NCBI RefSeq assembly: GCF_963422355.1
Contig: NC_085093.1
Span: forward strand, 1,485,551-1,549,550
Source: Corticium candelabrum
Lineage: Eukaryota > Porifera > Homoscleromorpha > Homosclerophorida > Plakinidae
Direction: 5' to 3'
Length of the DNA: 64,000 bases
Positions 53,013 to 64,000 of this stretch are shown here, in pieces. A model generated the notes under the pieces. It ran no database searches and was not told the DNA's origin. It saw only the letters and a list, made by a program, of their open reading frames with translations. Made by a program: the position numbers and the translations under genes. Each line of letters starts with the position of its first letter. Position 1 is the stretch's first letter.

Positions 53013-56000
53013 ACGCGCGCGCGTGTGCATGACCAAACAGTGGTTCAAAAGCCAAGACAATTATGTCATATACAAGTGTGTAACCACTTAAATTTCAACT
53101 TTGTTTCCCTTTGGGCGTACGTAGCATGACATTACTGAGGTAGAAAGAGCACGTGTAGCTGCTTGCACATGGCTACATGCATGTGTGTCTCATCTGAAAA
53201 CTGTAATAAATTCCTAATCCCTGACATTAATTAAATGACCTTCTCTTGCATTGGTTTTCCAGATCTTGTGTTAATTGCTGCTTTTGCCTGTTCGTGTTTA
53301 AACTTTCGAAAATCAGCTCTGTAGGAAAGACAATTGTTAGTAATTAAGAAGACAGGCTTGATTGGAGATGTCTTACGCTGCAGCATCCACTCTGCTCAGT
53401 TTTTCTTGCCTTTTCTCTTTCAACTCAGCCAGTTGTTCTTCATACTGCTGTTGGATGTGAGATAACTCCATTTCATGTTCTTCTAAAGCTCCTACACCAG
53501 CACATGCAGAATCAATTAAGCCCCATGGTCAACATTTGAAGTAAAAGTGTTCATTAATCAATATCCAAATCAATTAAAATATTCCACTTGATGACGTCAT
53601 GCTGTTGTTATCATGATAACTAGTCATCAGTGCTACGTACTGCACTAAAAAGTTCTAAATTTCCACAGCCAGTACATCCAATGAATGAACTGTTCTAATT
53701 ATCATAAAGCAAGAACTTTGTTCCATAGAAACTGCAGAATGTAAGTAAGCATTATACATTACCATATGTGTAAAACTCAGACAACTGGCATACATATGTT
53801 TGGTGAGCTACAGGCTGGTGTATTCATAACCAATGTTGTTTACAATTACACAATAGGTACGTTGATCAAGTTTATGATCTATACTCCAACATGCAAGCAA
53901 TTTGTGCAAATCACACACACTCATTACAGTCTTGCGAATTCTTCAACAAATTCTTTGTTATTTTCATTGTGATTCTAATGCAATTTTCTATGTTTCCATA
54001 CAACTTGTGTTCCTCATTATCATACAAGCATTGTTGTTGGCATGTGAAAGTAAGCCACTGCATCTGACAAATCACTTGATTAGTAGCTAATCCTCACATT
54101 ATTTCATCATGACACAACCACCACAATAACAGAAACTATCAATCCTGACTGGAGGGCAGGAGATTAGATGAATTTACTAGAAAGTGTCAAACAACAGAAA
54201 GCTGCTGACGTGTGTCACATTTGGATAATTCCAGTAAACACTGTTTGACCACATTTACTGTTTCACTGTTTTAACGTTAGCTCAATTGTGGTTTCTCAAA
54301 GGTTTCTTTATTTTGAACTACATCTAAAAGTCTTACCTAAACATTTCACATATCGTTGCTCTTGATCTGTCACGCTCTTTTCTACTTCTTGATGTTCATC
54401 AGTCTATGAAAGAGCAAATAGCGTGATTAGCAGCTAGCAATTATAGTTAACTCTGATGAGCATGAAAAATCATTGAACTATGCAGCAGTCAGCAAACACA
54501 CTAGAGAGATTCATTCTGTATTCTTCCATAAACGCCCCTGCCAATCAATAAGTTGTGGCACAGAAATAGAAAGAACCAATACAGACAAACACACAAACAA
54601 AAAGACAAACAGACAGACAGACAGATGAAACAGGCTGAAAATTGCTGCTGCTGATACTGCATATGGTATTACGACCGCTTACAAGGGGCGGAAAAGCAAA
54701 ACTATCTGTCATGCAATCCATGTATAAGCATGTATAAACTTCCAATGAGAGGACTTACTGTCTAGTGGTAGAGAAGACACGAAGAAAGGGAATGCTAAAG
54801 GTAACTCCAGAGATCACGTCAAGAGAGCTGCGCTAAGTCTGATCCGATGTGGTGAACTTTCAAGAGCTGCTTGTGTTCTTACAAGCTCAGGATTAGCTCC
54901 ATCTACTCCAGATACAGCTCACAAGCTTGCTGAGAAGCATCCAATCCGGGTGTTTGACATTCCGGACATGCCATCTCCTGCTATGCATATCAGTTTGTCA
55001 AAACAACATATGTTTAATTCCATCAAGAAATCACCAAGAGGCTCAGGGTGTGGCCCATCAGGATGGCGATATGAACACCTAAAAGTTACTGCTTCCGACA
55101 CAGTTTCTGCTGAACAGTTGCATTTTGCTTTTTCTTGTATTGCCAATGGATCAGTCCCTGTTTCAATTGCCAGGTTGTTGTCCTCAGCACGGCTGATTGC
55201 TTTGCCCAAAGCCTCAGGAGATGTTCGACCAATAGCTATTGGAGAAGTTTTCAGAAGAGTTACTGCAAAATGTATTTGTGCACAGATGAAAAGTGAATTT
55301 TCGAATTTCTTTTCTCCCCTGCAGCATGGAGTGTCAACAGAGGGAGGAACAGATCTTCTCTTACACCATATCCAGCTTCTACTAGAAGCCAACAGTGACT
55401 GGATTGTTCTGAAGACTGATGCTAAAAATGCCTTTAATTAAATCCACCGCTCCCATTTGCTGCAACAAGTGATGAAATCTTTTCCTATCTTGACAAATCA
55501 TGTCATGCAAATGTATTCTGGGTTTGGTCCTCTGATCTTCCTACAGAACAACGTCCCAGTTATTTTGTCATCTCAAGAAGGCATCCATCAGGGAGATCCT
55601 CTAGGACCAGTTCTGTTTTCTTTATGCATACAACAAACCCTGGTTGATTTGCAAAGCAATTTCCAAGCAATAAGAGTGCTAGCTTATCTTGATGATGTTT
55701 TCTTAGTTGGACCAGCAAAACATGTACTTGATGCTTTTTTTACTCTTCAACCTGAATTTTTCAAAATAGGATTGGAAATACAGGAAACAAAATGTGAAAT
55801 ATACTGTTCATACGACAAAGAAGACACCTTCTCTTCTGAATATACCATACCTGTTTCGAGTGCAGGCATTGTGATACTAGGAACACCAATTGGAAAATGT
55901 GAATATGTTGCACAAACATGTTCCACTATTGCAGAAAAAGGGACTGATCTTTGTAGACAGCTTGTTGACTTGGATAATGTGCAAGCATCCATATTGCTTC

Positions 56001-57727
56001 TTAGATACTGTCATACCACACGGCTAAATCACTTAGCAAGAGGAACGTGTCCAGAAACACTGGCACAGGCAGCTACTACCCATGACAAGCAAACAAAATC
56101 TACCTTCTCTTGTTTGCTGGGAAATGTTGACATCAGTGGAAATATGTGGAAGCAAGCAACGTTGCTAGTAAGACTAGGAGGATTTGGTATGACTTCCCTA
56201 AACAAAGTGGCACCCTTTGCTTTTGTTGCCAGCTGGGCACATTCTCTTAAGCTATTGCCTGATCGCTTTCCTGTTCTTCAAGATCAAGTCAACTCTCTAG
56301 TGACATCATCTAATCATGCGAGTGATATTGGGCTAACTTTAGAACACCATCTCAAAGATATTTCCAAGTTGTCGGATTTGTTGCCTAACACAAAAAAGTT
56401 GCAACATCGTCTAACAACAGAATTTGTACAATCAAAAGCAGATCAGTTGATTGAAACTGATTCTAACCGAGATGCAGCACGATTGCGTTCAATTAGAGGT
56501 AAAGGAGCAGGAGCATGGTTAGATTCCATTCCATCTTCAGAGAAGTTTGCACTTTCATCTGGCAATGTTGTCTTGGCGGCTTCTCTCAGATTGGATCTAC
56601 CTTTGTCTTTACCACCTTGGACCACTAAATGTGAATGTGGAAAGTCACTAGATGTTGAAGGATACCATTTACTAACATGCAAAATGAGTGGAGGCCCAGT
56701 TTGGTCTCACAATACTGTTGTCTTGTGCTGGTCTGAATGCCTGAGCAGTCTACAATGCCAACATCAAATTGAACCAAAAGATAGATATACGACATCCAAC
56801 AATAGAGCAGACATTGTTGTGTTTGACTCAGCATGTGGGGGAAATGTTGAGCTTGATGTGGCCCTTGCTCACCCCTGGAGCCAGGACATTCTGCGAAGTG
56901 CAGCAACTACGGATGGAGCTGCAGCAAGAAGAAGAGAAAACATCAAACATAGCAAATATTCTCAAGAGCAGTTGCCTGGAGGGTACACTCCTACCCTTAT
57001 TCCGCTAGTTTTCGAGCACTTTGGTGGGTGGGGAGAAGAAGCATCAACGTTCCTCAATAAACTTTCCAAACTACATAGAGATGAAGAAGGAAGAAACAAT
57101 CCTTCAGATTTTAAGACACATTGGAGAAGACGCTTGTCAGTACAACTTCAGCATTGCAATGCCTCGGTGTTGGCTAGAAAGATGATCAGAGTAACATATG
57201 GACAGAATGCTGACCAGAGTTTAGATGTTGTTCAACTTTCAATTCAGTAAACTAAATTTTGGTTTGTAGGCTCCGTAGGAGAGCTTTTTAATGCTACTTG
57301 TTATTTGTGTAATTGTAATTGTAGTTGTGACACTTGTTGTTCATTAGCTGTTACTTTAGTTTCACCTGTATTAGCTTTGATGTATAAAAATATATGAAAA
57401 TTTGACAGGCAGACAGACAGACTGACAGACAGACAGACAGACAGACAGACAGATCACGAGATGATGACGGCAAGGTGAACTCCAGTGAGTTCAAGACTTA
57501 TTGGAGACGATTAATGTCCATTACTTTACAGCGGTGTAACAGTATGGTTTTGGCGAAGAAGATTGACAGAATAGTGTGTAGAAATGACTCCGTAGCTGGT
57601 TTTTACAGTTACCAGAGTGTACGTTAAGCTTTCATTTCATGACCCTTTGGGTCATTTTTCTTGGACTCATAGATAGTGATTTAGCGTTGACTGTAATAGC
57701 GTTGATGTTTACCAATAGATGTTTTTT

Positions 57728-57801
<74 letters not shown>

Positions 57802-58701
57802 TAGAAAAGGATTCGCAAGTTTCAGTTGTCACCTTCTTTCTTCTGAAATAATCTGCAAGTCTGTGCTGCAATTGATTGTTGGCTGCAAATATTTTCTCTC
57901 TCTCCATAAGAGCCTCCTAAAACACATCTATTTAAGTAATGAAGATGAATTAAAATATTTCTCGTTGTCATGGATACCTGATAGTGACTGATCAACTCAT
58001 TTCTGTCAACTCTGTCCATCCCGCCTTCATATTCTTCTTCAATAGCCGCACTTTCCATTTCAACAGGCGTTGTCGATTTGATTGGCGTGCTTGGTCTAAT
58101 TGATGGCACTTCCAGCATGACACCATCTTCTACTGCTATCTGACTTGTTGTCCGTGACAACGGTGCACCCACAGTAACAATAGGCCCTTGATCCTCTTCA
58201 AATAGATCATCTCGTGACACAGGTAAAGTTTCTTTCTCTTCTTCTAATGTTTCTCTATGGTCATTGCTAGGCTCTTGCTCATGATCCGCCCCTTCCGCAG
58301 CATTCTCTTCACTCTGCGTAGGTGGGGCATCCTCTTCAGTCTCGCGTTCAGCTCCTGCATCGTCTCCTGCCTCTGTGTTTATAGTCTCTTCGACGCCTTC
58401 AGTTGGGACGTCTACTTGTGCCTCAACTGCGACTGTATCCTGTTCAGCGTCTGTCACCTTCCCATCTGTGATACCAGCGTCTGCTTCAGTGGCATCTGCT
58501 TCAGTAGCAACCTCCACTTGCGCTTCTTCGATTTCCTCTGTTGTTGTTGTCTCTTGCTCTATTTCAGACGCCGCTAGTGGTTTATCTTCGTTATCCAGTT
58601 GCTTTTCTTCTGTCTTTTTCGTTTCCTAAAATGAGAAGTCTTTATCGCCGTTACAACAGCCAACTGCAAGACTCCCGTACCTGCGTTTCTTCACTCGCCA
58701 T
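51584..58701 (-). CDS. CCDC96: CCDC96 homologue (ciliary coiled-coil protein)
   Basis: Eleven exons on the minus strand: 58701-58681, 58625-57978, 57916-57833, 54403-54337, 53491-53377, 53318-53240, 52859-52740, 52683-52591, 52468-52388, 51948-51760, 51700-51584; 537 residues. The N-terminal 220 residues are acidic and Thr/Glu/Ala-rich, as in human CCDC96. The rest is coiled coil with family signatures: HLIDFEQLKIENQTYNEKIE, STVQVLTHVKEKLQFM, CGLLGQESLLRDFE, LDCDGLRQKI. Known: CCDC96 pairs with CCDC113 at the nexin-dynein/radial spoke region of the ciliary axoneme, so a role in motile cilia is expected. The 3.4 kb third intron contains two LINE remnants on the opposite strand. The start is 153 bp from that of TK1, which is transcribed the other way. 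Confidence 0.93.
52951..53026. repeat. (TG)n microsatellite with GC-alternating end
   Basis: About 30 TG units with an ATG interruption, ending in a short (GC)n run. Alternating purine-pyrimidine of this kind is a Z-DNA-prone pattern. It lies in the intron between CCDC96 exons 6 and 7. Confidence 0.9.
54597..54625. repeat. (CAGA)n tract left of LINE remnant 2
   Basis: About six CAGA/CAAA units just upstream of the recognisable LINE coding sequence. Confidence 0.85.
54749..57404 (+). mobile_element. LINE with reverse transcriptase and C-terminal nuclease (remnant 2)
   Basis: A nearly continuous frame from 54749 to the stop at 57248-57250, broken once by TAA at 55439-55441. Seen in order: RT motifs PKASGDVRPIAIGEVFRR, LKTDAKNAF, GIHQGDPLGPVLFSL and the active-site YLDD; then a thumb/linker, a zinc-knuckle-like [17 protein letters not shown], and a nuclease-like core (RADIVVFD, VELDVALAHPW), ending VPLVFEHFG-type and FKTHWRRRLS. 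This fits LINEs with a restriction-like endonuclease placed after the RT (R2/Dong-like layout) rather than an apurinic endonuclease before it. The 5' end is missing (no upstream domains, stop at 54746). The RT residues are intact; the nonsense codon and truncation make it defective. It is antisense within CCDC96 intron 3, with CAGA arrays on both sides. Confidence 0.88.
57405..57452. repeat. (CAGA)n tract between LINE remnants 2 and 3
   Basis: About twelve CAGA units with one CTGA variant, directly after the 3' untranslated part of remnant 2 and directly before remnant 3. Confidence 0.92.
57453..57628 (+). mobile_element. LINE 3' scrap (remnant 3)
   Basis: A short frame encodes SSEFKTYWRRLMSITLQRCN and SMVLAKKIDRI up to a TAA at 57626-57628, matching the last part of the other two LINE copies but closer to remnant 1 in wording. 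It begins right at one CAGA array; its 3' untranslated part runs into another at 57731. Confidence 0.8.
57731..57801. repeat. (CAGA)n tract right of LINE remnant 3
   Basis: About 18 CAGA units ending 31 bp before CCDC96 exon 3 (57833), i.e. downstream of that exon's donor in the sense of the gene. Confidence 0.93.
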
Positions 58702-58854
58702 TGTTGCTTGGCATTCCCGTATGCAGTTGTCATATCAACACTCACGTGGGTATTACCGTGTGACCAAAGCGCGGGTAACTCAAAGTTCGTCGCGGGAAAC
58801 ATTCCGAGACTTTATTCTTTCTAGACAAATACTTTGCAGATCATCGCACGGAGC
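58702..58854. promoter_or_regulatory. Putative bidirectional promoter CCDC96/TK1
   Basis: 153 bp between divergent start codons. A CTCACGTGGG lies at about 58741. Shared promoter inferred from spacing alone. Confidence 0.5.
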
Positions 58855-61243
58855 ATGTCGATGGTAGGAAGTCCTACTTTAAAGAGGCTAGGTGGCCGTG
58901 GTCAGATACAGGTCAGTAGCGCTAAATAGCTAGCTAGCATCGTTGTGGACATTTGCGCTTCAAACGAAACGACTTTTTTGTTTTGCAGCTTATTCTTGGA
59001 CCGATGTTCTCGGGAAAAACGTAAGTTTGCAAAGCTGGTAGAACCTAGGTGTATGCATGGGCATGCATGCAGATTTGTAAGAAGGCGGAAAGGAAATTCG
59101 AACGGTACTTCTCTACAGACTGAATTGACCCTTAAGATGTTGAGAATTTCTCGGCAAAACAGAAATGAATGAAATCAAAATCATGAGAAGTCTCAACATT
59201 CTGGGTCTAGCTGCGGAAATATGAATCTACACACATTAATTAACTTAATGATATGCATTGAGAACTAATATCAACTATCAACTGAAACAAACAACAAAGG
59301 TTTATTAAATTTTAATCTACCGCTTTTCTATCTCTCTCTCTATCCGTCATTATGATAGTAGATGAACAATCAGACTGAGTTATTTTGTTTACTTTTAATA
59401 AACAGTCGGGTGCTACTAATAGTTTTGTGCTTTACAATATTGATTTGAACCCCACCATTACACCATTTCTGTACTTTGATATGGATATATAAACTTTGGG
59501 ATGTCAATTTGATCTATTCAGTTGTGATGGTGATGCCGGCTCAGAGTTGAGCTTTAATAGTCTTTACCAGCCTTGGCTGACTTGTAGCTCTAAAAGTGTC
59601 ATAACTATTTCTGGCTGATGACTCGATTGAGTTATTGCATGTGTACAGTAGAATGTTTCATTTTTACATGTCATTTGTTTACATACAGGACTGAATTGAT
59701 GCGATTAATGAAACGACATCAAGTTGCCAACCGTTCCTGTTTAATGGTCAAATATAGTAAAGATGATCGATACAACACTGACAGCATTACAACCCACGAC
59801 ATGTAAGAAGATAATTTTGCAATTTAATGTATTAAGTTAACCAATTAGAATTAGAAACAAACAGACATTGTTCAGTTATTGTTCATGTCTTGTAGATGTA
59901 GCTTCAGTGATTGAGTTACAATCACAACTTAAATGAAATTATGCTCTAAATGTTAATCATAATTGTGTGCTGTCTGTCAAGGCAAGTCACAAAGGCCGTT
60001 AGATGTCTCAAACTGAATGATTTGAGATCCACTGCCTTGCAATACGGAGTCATCGGCATTGATGAAGCTCAGTTTGTAAGTGAAGAGTATATCTTGTGTT
60101 ATTCAATATGTCACATGGGATATTAAAACTTCATTGTACTACAGTTTCCTGACATTGTTCAGTTCTGTGAAGATCTTGCAAACTCAGGGAAGATGGTGAT
60201 CGTGGCTGCTCTGGACGGCACATTTCAAAGAAAAGTTAGAACTTTAATTATTTGTTTATTTATTGATGAGTCTTGGACTGGTGTATATTTTGGTAGCCAT
60301 TTGGTTCAATCCTTGATCTTATCCCACTCTCAGAGAATGTCACCAAGCTAAAGGCAGTATGCATGAACTGTTTCCAAGATGCATCATTTTCCAAGCGGAT
60401 TGGTTCAGAAACAGAGGTAAACTTGGCTATAGCTGTTTGTATGTATGGGCCATCCGTTTTTGTTCACATTTTACAAAATGAAATCTTTTGTTTTACCTGC
60501 ACTCTCTACTCTACCCTGAAAATAAAATGGTCGATGTCCACACTTTCAACCTGTATGATGCCATTTATACTAATGTACTTGTAGGTTTCACGTGCTAGTG
60601 CCTGTGGTGCAATTTACAATTTTGAAACTAGATGTTGAAGGGTAATAACCACAATCTACTGACTCAAATTCTATATATGAACAAACCGCTGTTTTGAAAT
60701 AGATAATGAAAGCATGTCCATACAGCCACTGAAAGCACCTGCCAGGTTGCCCATAACAACATTTCACTTCCAGTTTAGAGAATGATTCAGCCATTACCAC
60801 CTACCAAATGAAATGTTTTGTTTTGTAAAATGTGGGCAATACAGGACAGCCCCTTACTGTCCAATGCTGGAACTTAATCACTACTCGCTTGAGAGCTATA
60901 TTGAACCAGCACCATGCATAGACACTGCTATGAAATGGTGTTGCCATGCAGTTTTGGAGTTGCTGTTAATTGTAACACTTGCAGCTCAAAAGTTACAACA
61001 CCAGTCCACACAGTCACCAAACTATAACATTTTATATCTATATACAACTTGGACTGTTGTCACATCTTATTTGTTATGTTGATGAAGGTGGAGGTGATTG
61101 GTGGTGCTGACAAGTACATGGCTGTATGTAGAGAGTGCTATCATCTACCTAACACATCTAATCACACACCATGGAAGCCACCACTTGATGATGAAACTCA
61201 TGGACGAGAACTATTTCCTGACTCCCCCACAAAGTTGTGGTAG
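58855..61243 (+). CDS. TK1: Cytosolic thymidine kinase
   Basis: Exons 58855-58911, 58989-59020, 59689-59802, 59982-60075, 60145-60234, 60297-60416 and 61088-61243; 220 residues. Seen: P-loop [23 protein letters not shown] (Walker B and catalytic glutamate), the lasso core [13 protein letters not shown], two CxxC zinc pairs (CMNC and CREC), and the thymidine-binding [10 protein letters not shown]. This is the type II TK1 family, which phosphorylates thymidine to dTMP in the salvage pathway. The length is close to human TK1 (234), but the C-terminal tail is shorter and lacks the KEN box that drives mitotic degradation of the vertebrate enzyme. An intron splits the P-loop threonine codon. Intron 6 (60417-61087) holds no recognisable feature. 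Confidence 0.95.
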
Positions 61244-62174
61244 AGACTCATTGCTTGCTTGAACTTCGATTTATATGCTGCTCATTGAACACTTGATGTG
61301 TATTCTAAATGCAATAATCTTTAATCTTTTTACACCTATTTTCATTGCTCTTTCATTGATTCTCTGATTGTATTTCTGAATTGGATGTGTAAACATGAAG
61401 TCGTAAGGAGGCAGATGAACAAGTGGACATACATGTTATGTTGTTAATTCATAGCAAGGCTAGCATGTGCACCAGTTCCATATAACATGCTGAAATTTGC
61501 CTGATGCACACATATAAATAATAAGGCCTAAATTTTAGATACAAACGCGAAGGCTAAAATTAGTTACTACTAGACTACACTGCAACTTTGCTATATGTAT
61601 GTTTGCTATCTAGCTGACAGACAAAGCAGCCTTAAGCTTATAATTATAGGTACAGTACAGGAGAATCACGCAATGTCTACTAACATCCCAGTAAGTGTGA
61701 ACTCGGAAGTTAGTAATGAAGTAGAGGTCACACAAGATGTGATCATTTGAGCACTAAGAGCTGCTCCAGTTGGACCATGTTACATCAATTATCTTAATTA
61801 ATTAAATGGTTCCAGTTGCTGATCCGTTGGTGTTACAAGATAATTGGATAATAACCATTGCTCCACCCGTTTGTCTTTGATATGCAAAAGTATTATTTTT
61901 TTCGTTTCGTTTGTAAGAAGGGCTTAGATAATTTGATAAACAGAAATGCCAGACCTAGCGGTTTCTAAAGATACCAAGATGATCGCGAAAGTCCAAAAAC
62001 CGCGGAGATATTGATGATTTTCAAAGTTCACTCATGGGAAACAGACAGTAGTATCGTTGTGATAACTTGTATGTTAATAATTATCTAATAATAACATCGT
62101 TGTTTAATAATTAACATAGTACACTAACTAATAATTAACATAGCAGACTCGCGCATGCGTTGACGATATTTACA
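61244..62174. other. Intergenic, 0.93 kb
   Basis: Between TK1 and the TBC gene. AT-rich with no exon, repeat family or strong motif seen. Confidence 0.55.
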
Positions 62175-64000
62175 ATGGCCGGCCCACTGCGTGTCGATGA
62201 AGTTGTATTTGCTAAGAACAATGTGCAAATTATGATGAAGAATGAACCAAACAGTATGGTAGATGGTTACCTTACGATTAAGAAACGCGTGAGGAGTGCA
62301 GGCAGGATGTGTTCACCACCTTGCTCACCACCACCATCTCTTACCGCACATTGGATTCCTAATGAGAAGTTGGCAAGAAGCATACATAGTGATGGTGGAT
62401 ACACGTTCACTGTCGACCTAGGCAAGATGAGGTAAAGCAGGAAGTGGAAACAATTCGAAGGGGCGTGGCTAACGAACTATCCCGTATTTCGAGAAGTTCG
62501 TTTATATTAATTTTGTCTTTGTAATAAACAAGTGTGGTATTTCAAATTACAGGAGGTGGTTTAGCAAATTTATAGCAGACATGTTGGCAGTGGTTTTTAT
62601 GAACATAATTTGTGTGGCACATAAGATTTTGGTAATAGTAAATGCCGAGATATATCACAATAGAACTTTTGAGCAACGTTATGTCTGCAATAGTTGTGCA
62701 ATAGTTGTGCAATATTCAGAAAATAGAATTGATGCATGATAATAATAAACATGAGCTTATATACTGGTGATGTTAATGGAAGGAACGTTGATAGTGCATT
62801 GCTATCATATTATTCTTGATTAGATCTCTTCGATTATTTTATGATAATGACAAAGCAAAAGGACAACTGGTGATTGCAAGCAGAGAGAATCATTTCAAAG
62901 TCTTGCATTTCCCTCATGGTGGGCTCACACAGCTGCTTGCTGTTTTACAAGAATGGTCTCTTTGTTCAGAACAGATTGGAAAGCCAGGAAAAGAGAAGGA
63001 GACTGATGGTCACATGAGAACGTTTATTATTCAACAAGTTGCTCTGACAGATGAACAATATCATCCAGAAGAGGGAATGTTTGTTCGCCTTGCTATTGAT
63101 ACGTGGCAAGCGTTCCATGATTCAAATGGAGCTGTTTTAAATAGTTCACTTATCAGACGCATCGTTTTCTTTGCTGGAGTGGATGATGCAGCGAGGCCAC
63201 TTGTATGGCCGTTTCTTTTTGGATTTTACTCATTCAATTCAACAAGAGAAGAGAGACTGATTGTCTATCGAAGTAAGGAGGAAGAGTTCAAGGAAATAGA
63301 GAGAGAAAGGTATACATATAGAAAATGACAGACATAGACAGACAGATAATTTATTCTCATATAGATTCTACTTATACATATGCTAGGATTTTTTAAAATA
63401 CAAATCAGTCCTTGCAAACAACAAAGTCATTAACTAAAGGACTTGACTTTGAATGTCAAAATCAAATAATGTATCTAAATCACCATGATTAGGTGACAGA
63501 CAGACAGACAGACAGACATAGACAGACAGACAGACAGACATAGATAGACAGACAAGACAGACATATGAATGGATGCAGACACATGGACTATTCAAGACAG
63601 GCAAATGGACAGCCTTAGTATAAGCATGATAATTGGACTTCTCATTTTTTTGTAGGATTTCTTTTCTTTCTGAATGTAATGAGCCTAGTATTCGGCAAGT
63701 GTTACGGAAGCTGGAATGTGATGTATTGCGAACAGACCGATCTTCCCCTTTCTACTCTGGAGAAGGGAATCCAAATGTAGAATGTCTGAGGTAACCAACA
63801 TAACATTTTTTGAATGTACATGAATCTATTGTCTATTTGTTAGAGAACTACTTCTCAACTACACTGTGTACGACAAAGAGATGAGTTACACACAGGGCAT
63901 GTCAGACTTGCTGTCTCCTATTCTGTCAGTGTTACAAGACAAAGTCATTTCATTTTGGTGTTTCACAGAGCTGATGAAGAAGAGCCAATTCTTATCATCT
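62175..64000 (+). CDS. TBC1D16: TBC1D16-like Rab GAP, 3' partial
   Basis: Exons 62175-62432, 62824-63309, 63656-63790 and 63844 to the window edge. The ATG (MAGPLRVDEVVFAKNNVQIM) is the first in frame. About 170 N-terminal residues form a region like that of TBC1D15/16/17 (RLFYDNDKAKGQLVIASREN, FHFPHGGLTQLLAVLQEW-type); the TBC domain then begins at LIRRIVFFAGVDDAARPLVWPFLFG. The two catalytic fingers are visible: arginine in CDVLRTDRS and glutamine in SYTQGMSDLLSP. Following GNPNVECLRELLLNYTVYD matches TBC1D16 better than other subfamilies. Known: TBC1D16 acts as a GAP on Rab4A/Rab5 in endosomal recycling. The C-terminal third of the domain lies beyond the right edge. Confidence 0.9.
63494..63562. 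repeat. (CAGA)n microsatellite
   Basis: About 16 CAGA units with a few ATAGA variants, in the intron between TBC exons 2 and 3. No LINE sequence is attached to this array. Confidence 0.9.

Noticed and set aside
54919-55392. Minus-strand open frame of 157 codons
   Set aside because: Antisense of the LINE reverse transcriptase; motifs are on the plus strand.
55457-57250. A separate 597-residue gene starting at 55457
   Set aside because: It continues in frame from the upstream RT half across a single TAA, so it is part of one damaged LINE and not a host gene.
60588-61082. Open frames on both strands in TK1 intron 6
   Set aside because: No recognisable motif. TK1 exons on either side join in phase without them.

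Overview
The window is intron-rich animal nuclear DNA. Genes are cut into short exons by GT-AG introns, many only 50-80 bp long, and the gene set is metazoan: cytohesin, CLEC16A, WBP2, a forkhead factor, class C GPCRs, CCDC96, cytosolic thymidine kinase and a TBC1D16-type Rab GAP. Long (TG)n and (CAGA)n microsatellites, small foldback transposons and a tRNA-derived SINE sit in the introns. Compact introns plus tandem GABA-B-like receptors suggest an early-branching animal, most likely a sponge. That placement is inference, not proof.

Layout. Positions 1-37,289 hold three successive tandem gene pairs, all on the plus strand: two cytohesins (1-4768, partial at its 5' end; 5605-10933), two fusions of a dynamin-like GTPase to a protein kinase (12034-16235; 16739-21228), and two GABA-B-like seven-transmembrane receptors (21782-27280; 28251-37289). 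Intron positions, and often exact exon lengths, match within each pair. From 37.8 kb on the genes are single copy: CLEC16A (minus, 37849-46212), WBP2 (plus, 46280-47882), a forkhead gene (minus, 48063-48815), a short-chain dehydrogenase (plus, 49848-50790), CCDC96 (minus, 51584-58701), TK1 (plus, 58855-61243) and a TBC1D16-like gene running off the right edge (plus, 62175-64000). CLEC16A/WBP2 and CCDC96/TK1 are head to head with start codons 67 and 153 bp apart, so each pair probably shares a promoter.

The most unusual content is the GTPase-kinase pair. Each protein has a small helical N-terminal domain, a mitofusin/bacterial-dynamin-like GTPase, a helical region with a hydrophobic hairpin, and a C-terminal kinase domain. 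The downstream copy keeps the kinase catalytic motifs. The upstream copy has lost them and instead carries a serine-rich insert with an arginine-directed phosphosite inside its GTPase domain. This suggests an active-kinase/pseudokinase pair on membrane-acting GTPases.

Mobile DNA includes three LINE remnants with a C-terminal restriction-like nuclease (one inside a cytohesin intron, two inside a CCDC96 intron), all bordered by TCTG/CAGA arrays, and at least four small inverted-repeat elements, three of them in one receptor intron. Exon boundaries were read by eye from splice signals and homology. Every multi-exon model except the WBP2 exon 1/2 join closes in frame without adjustment.
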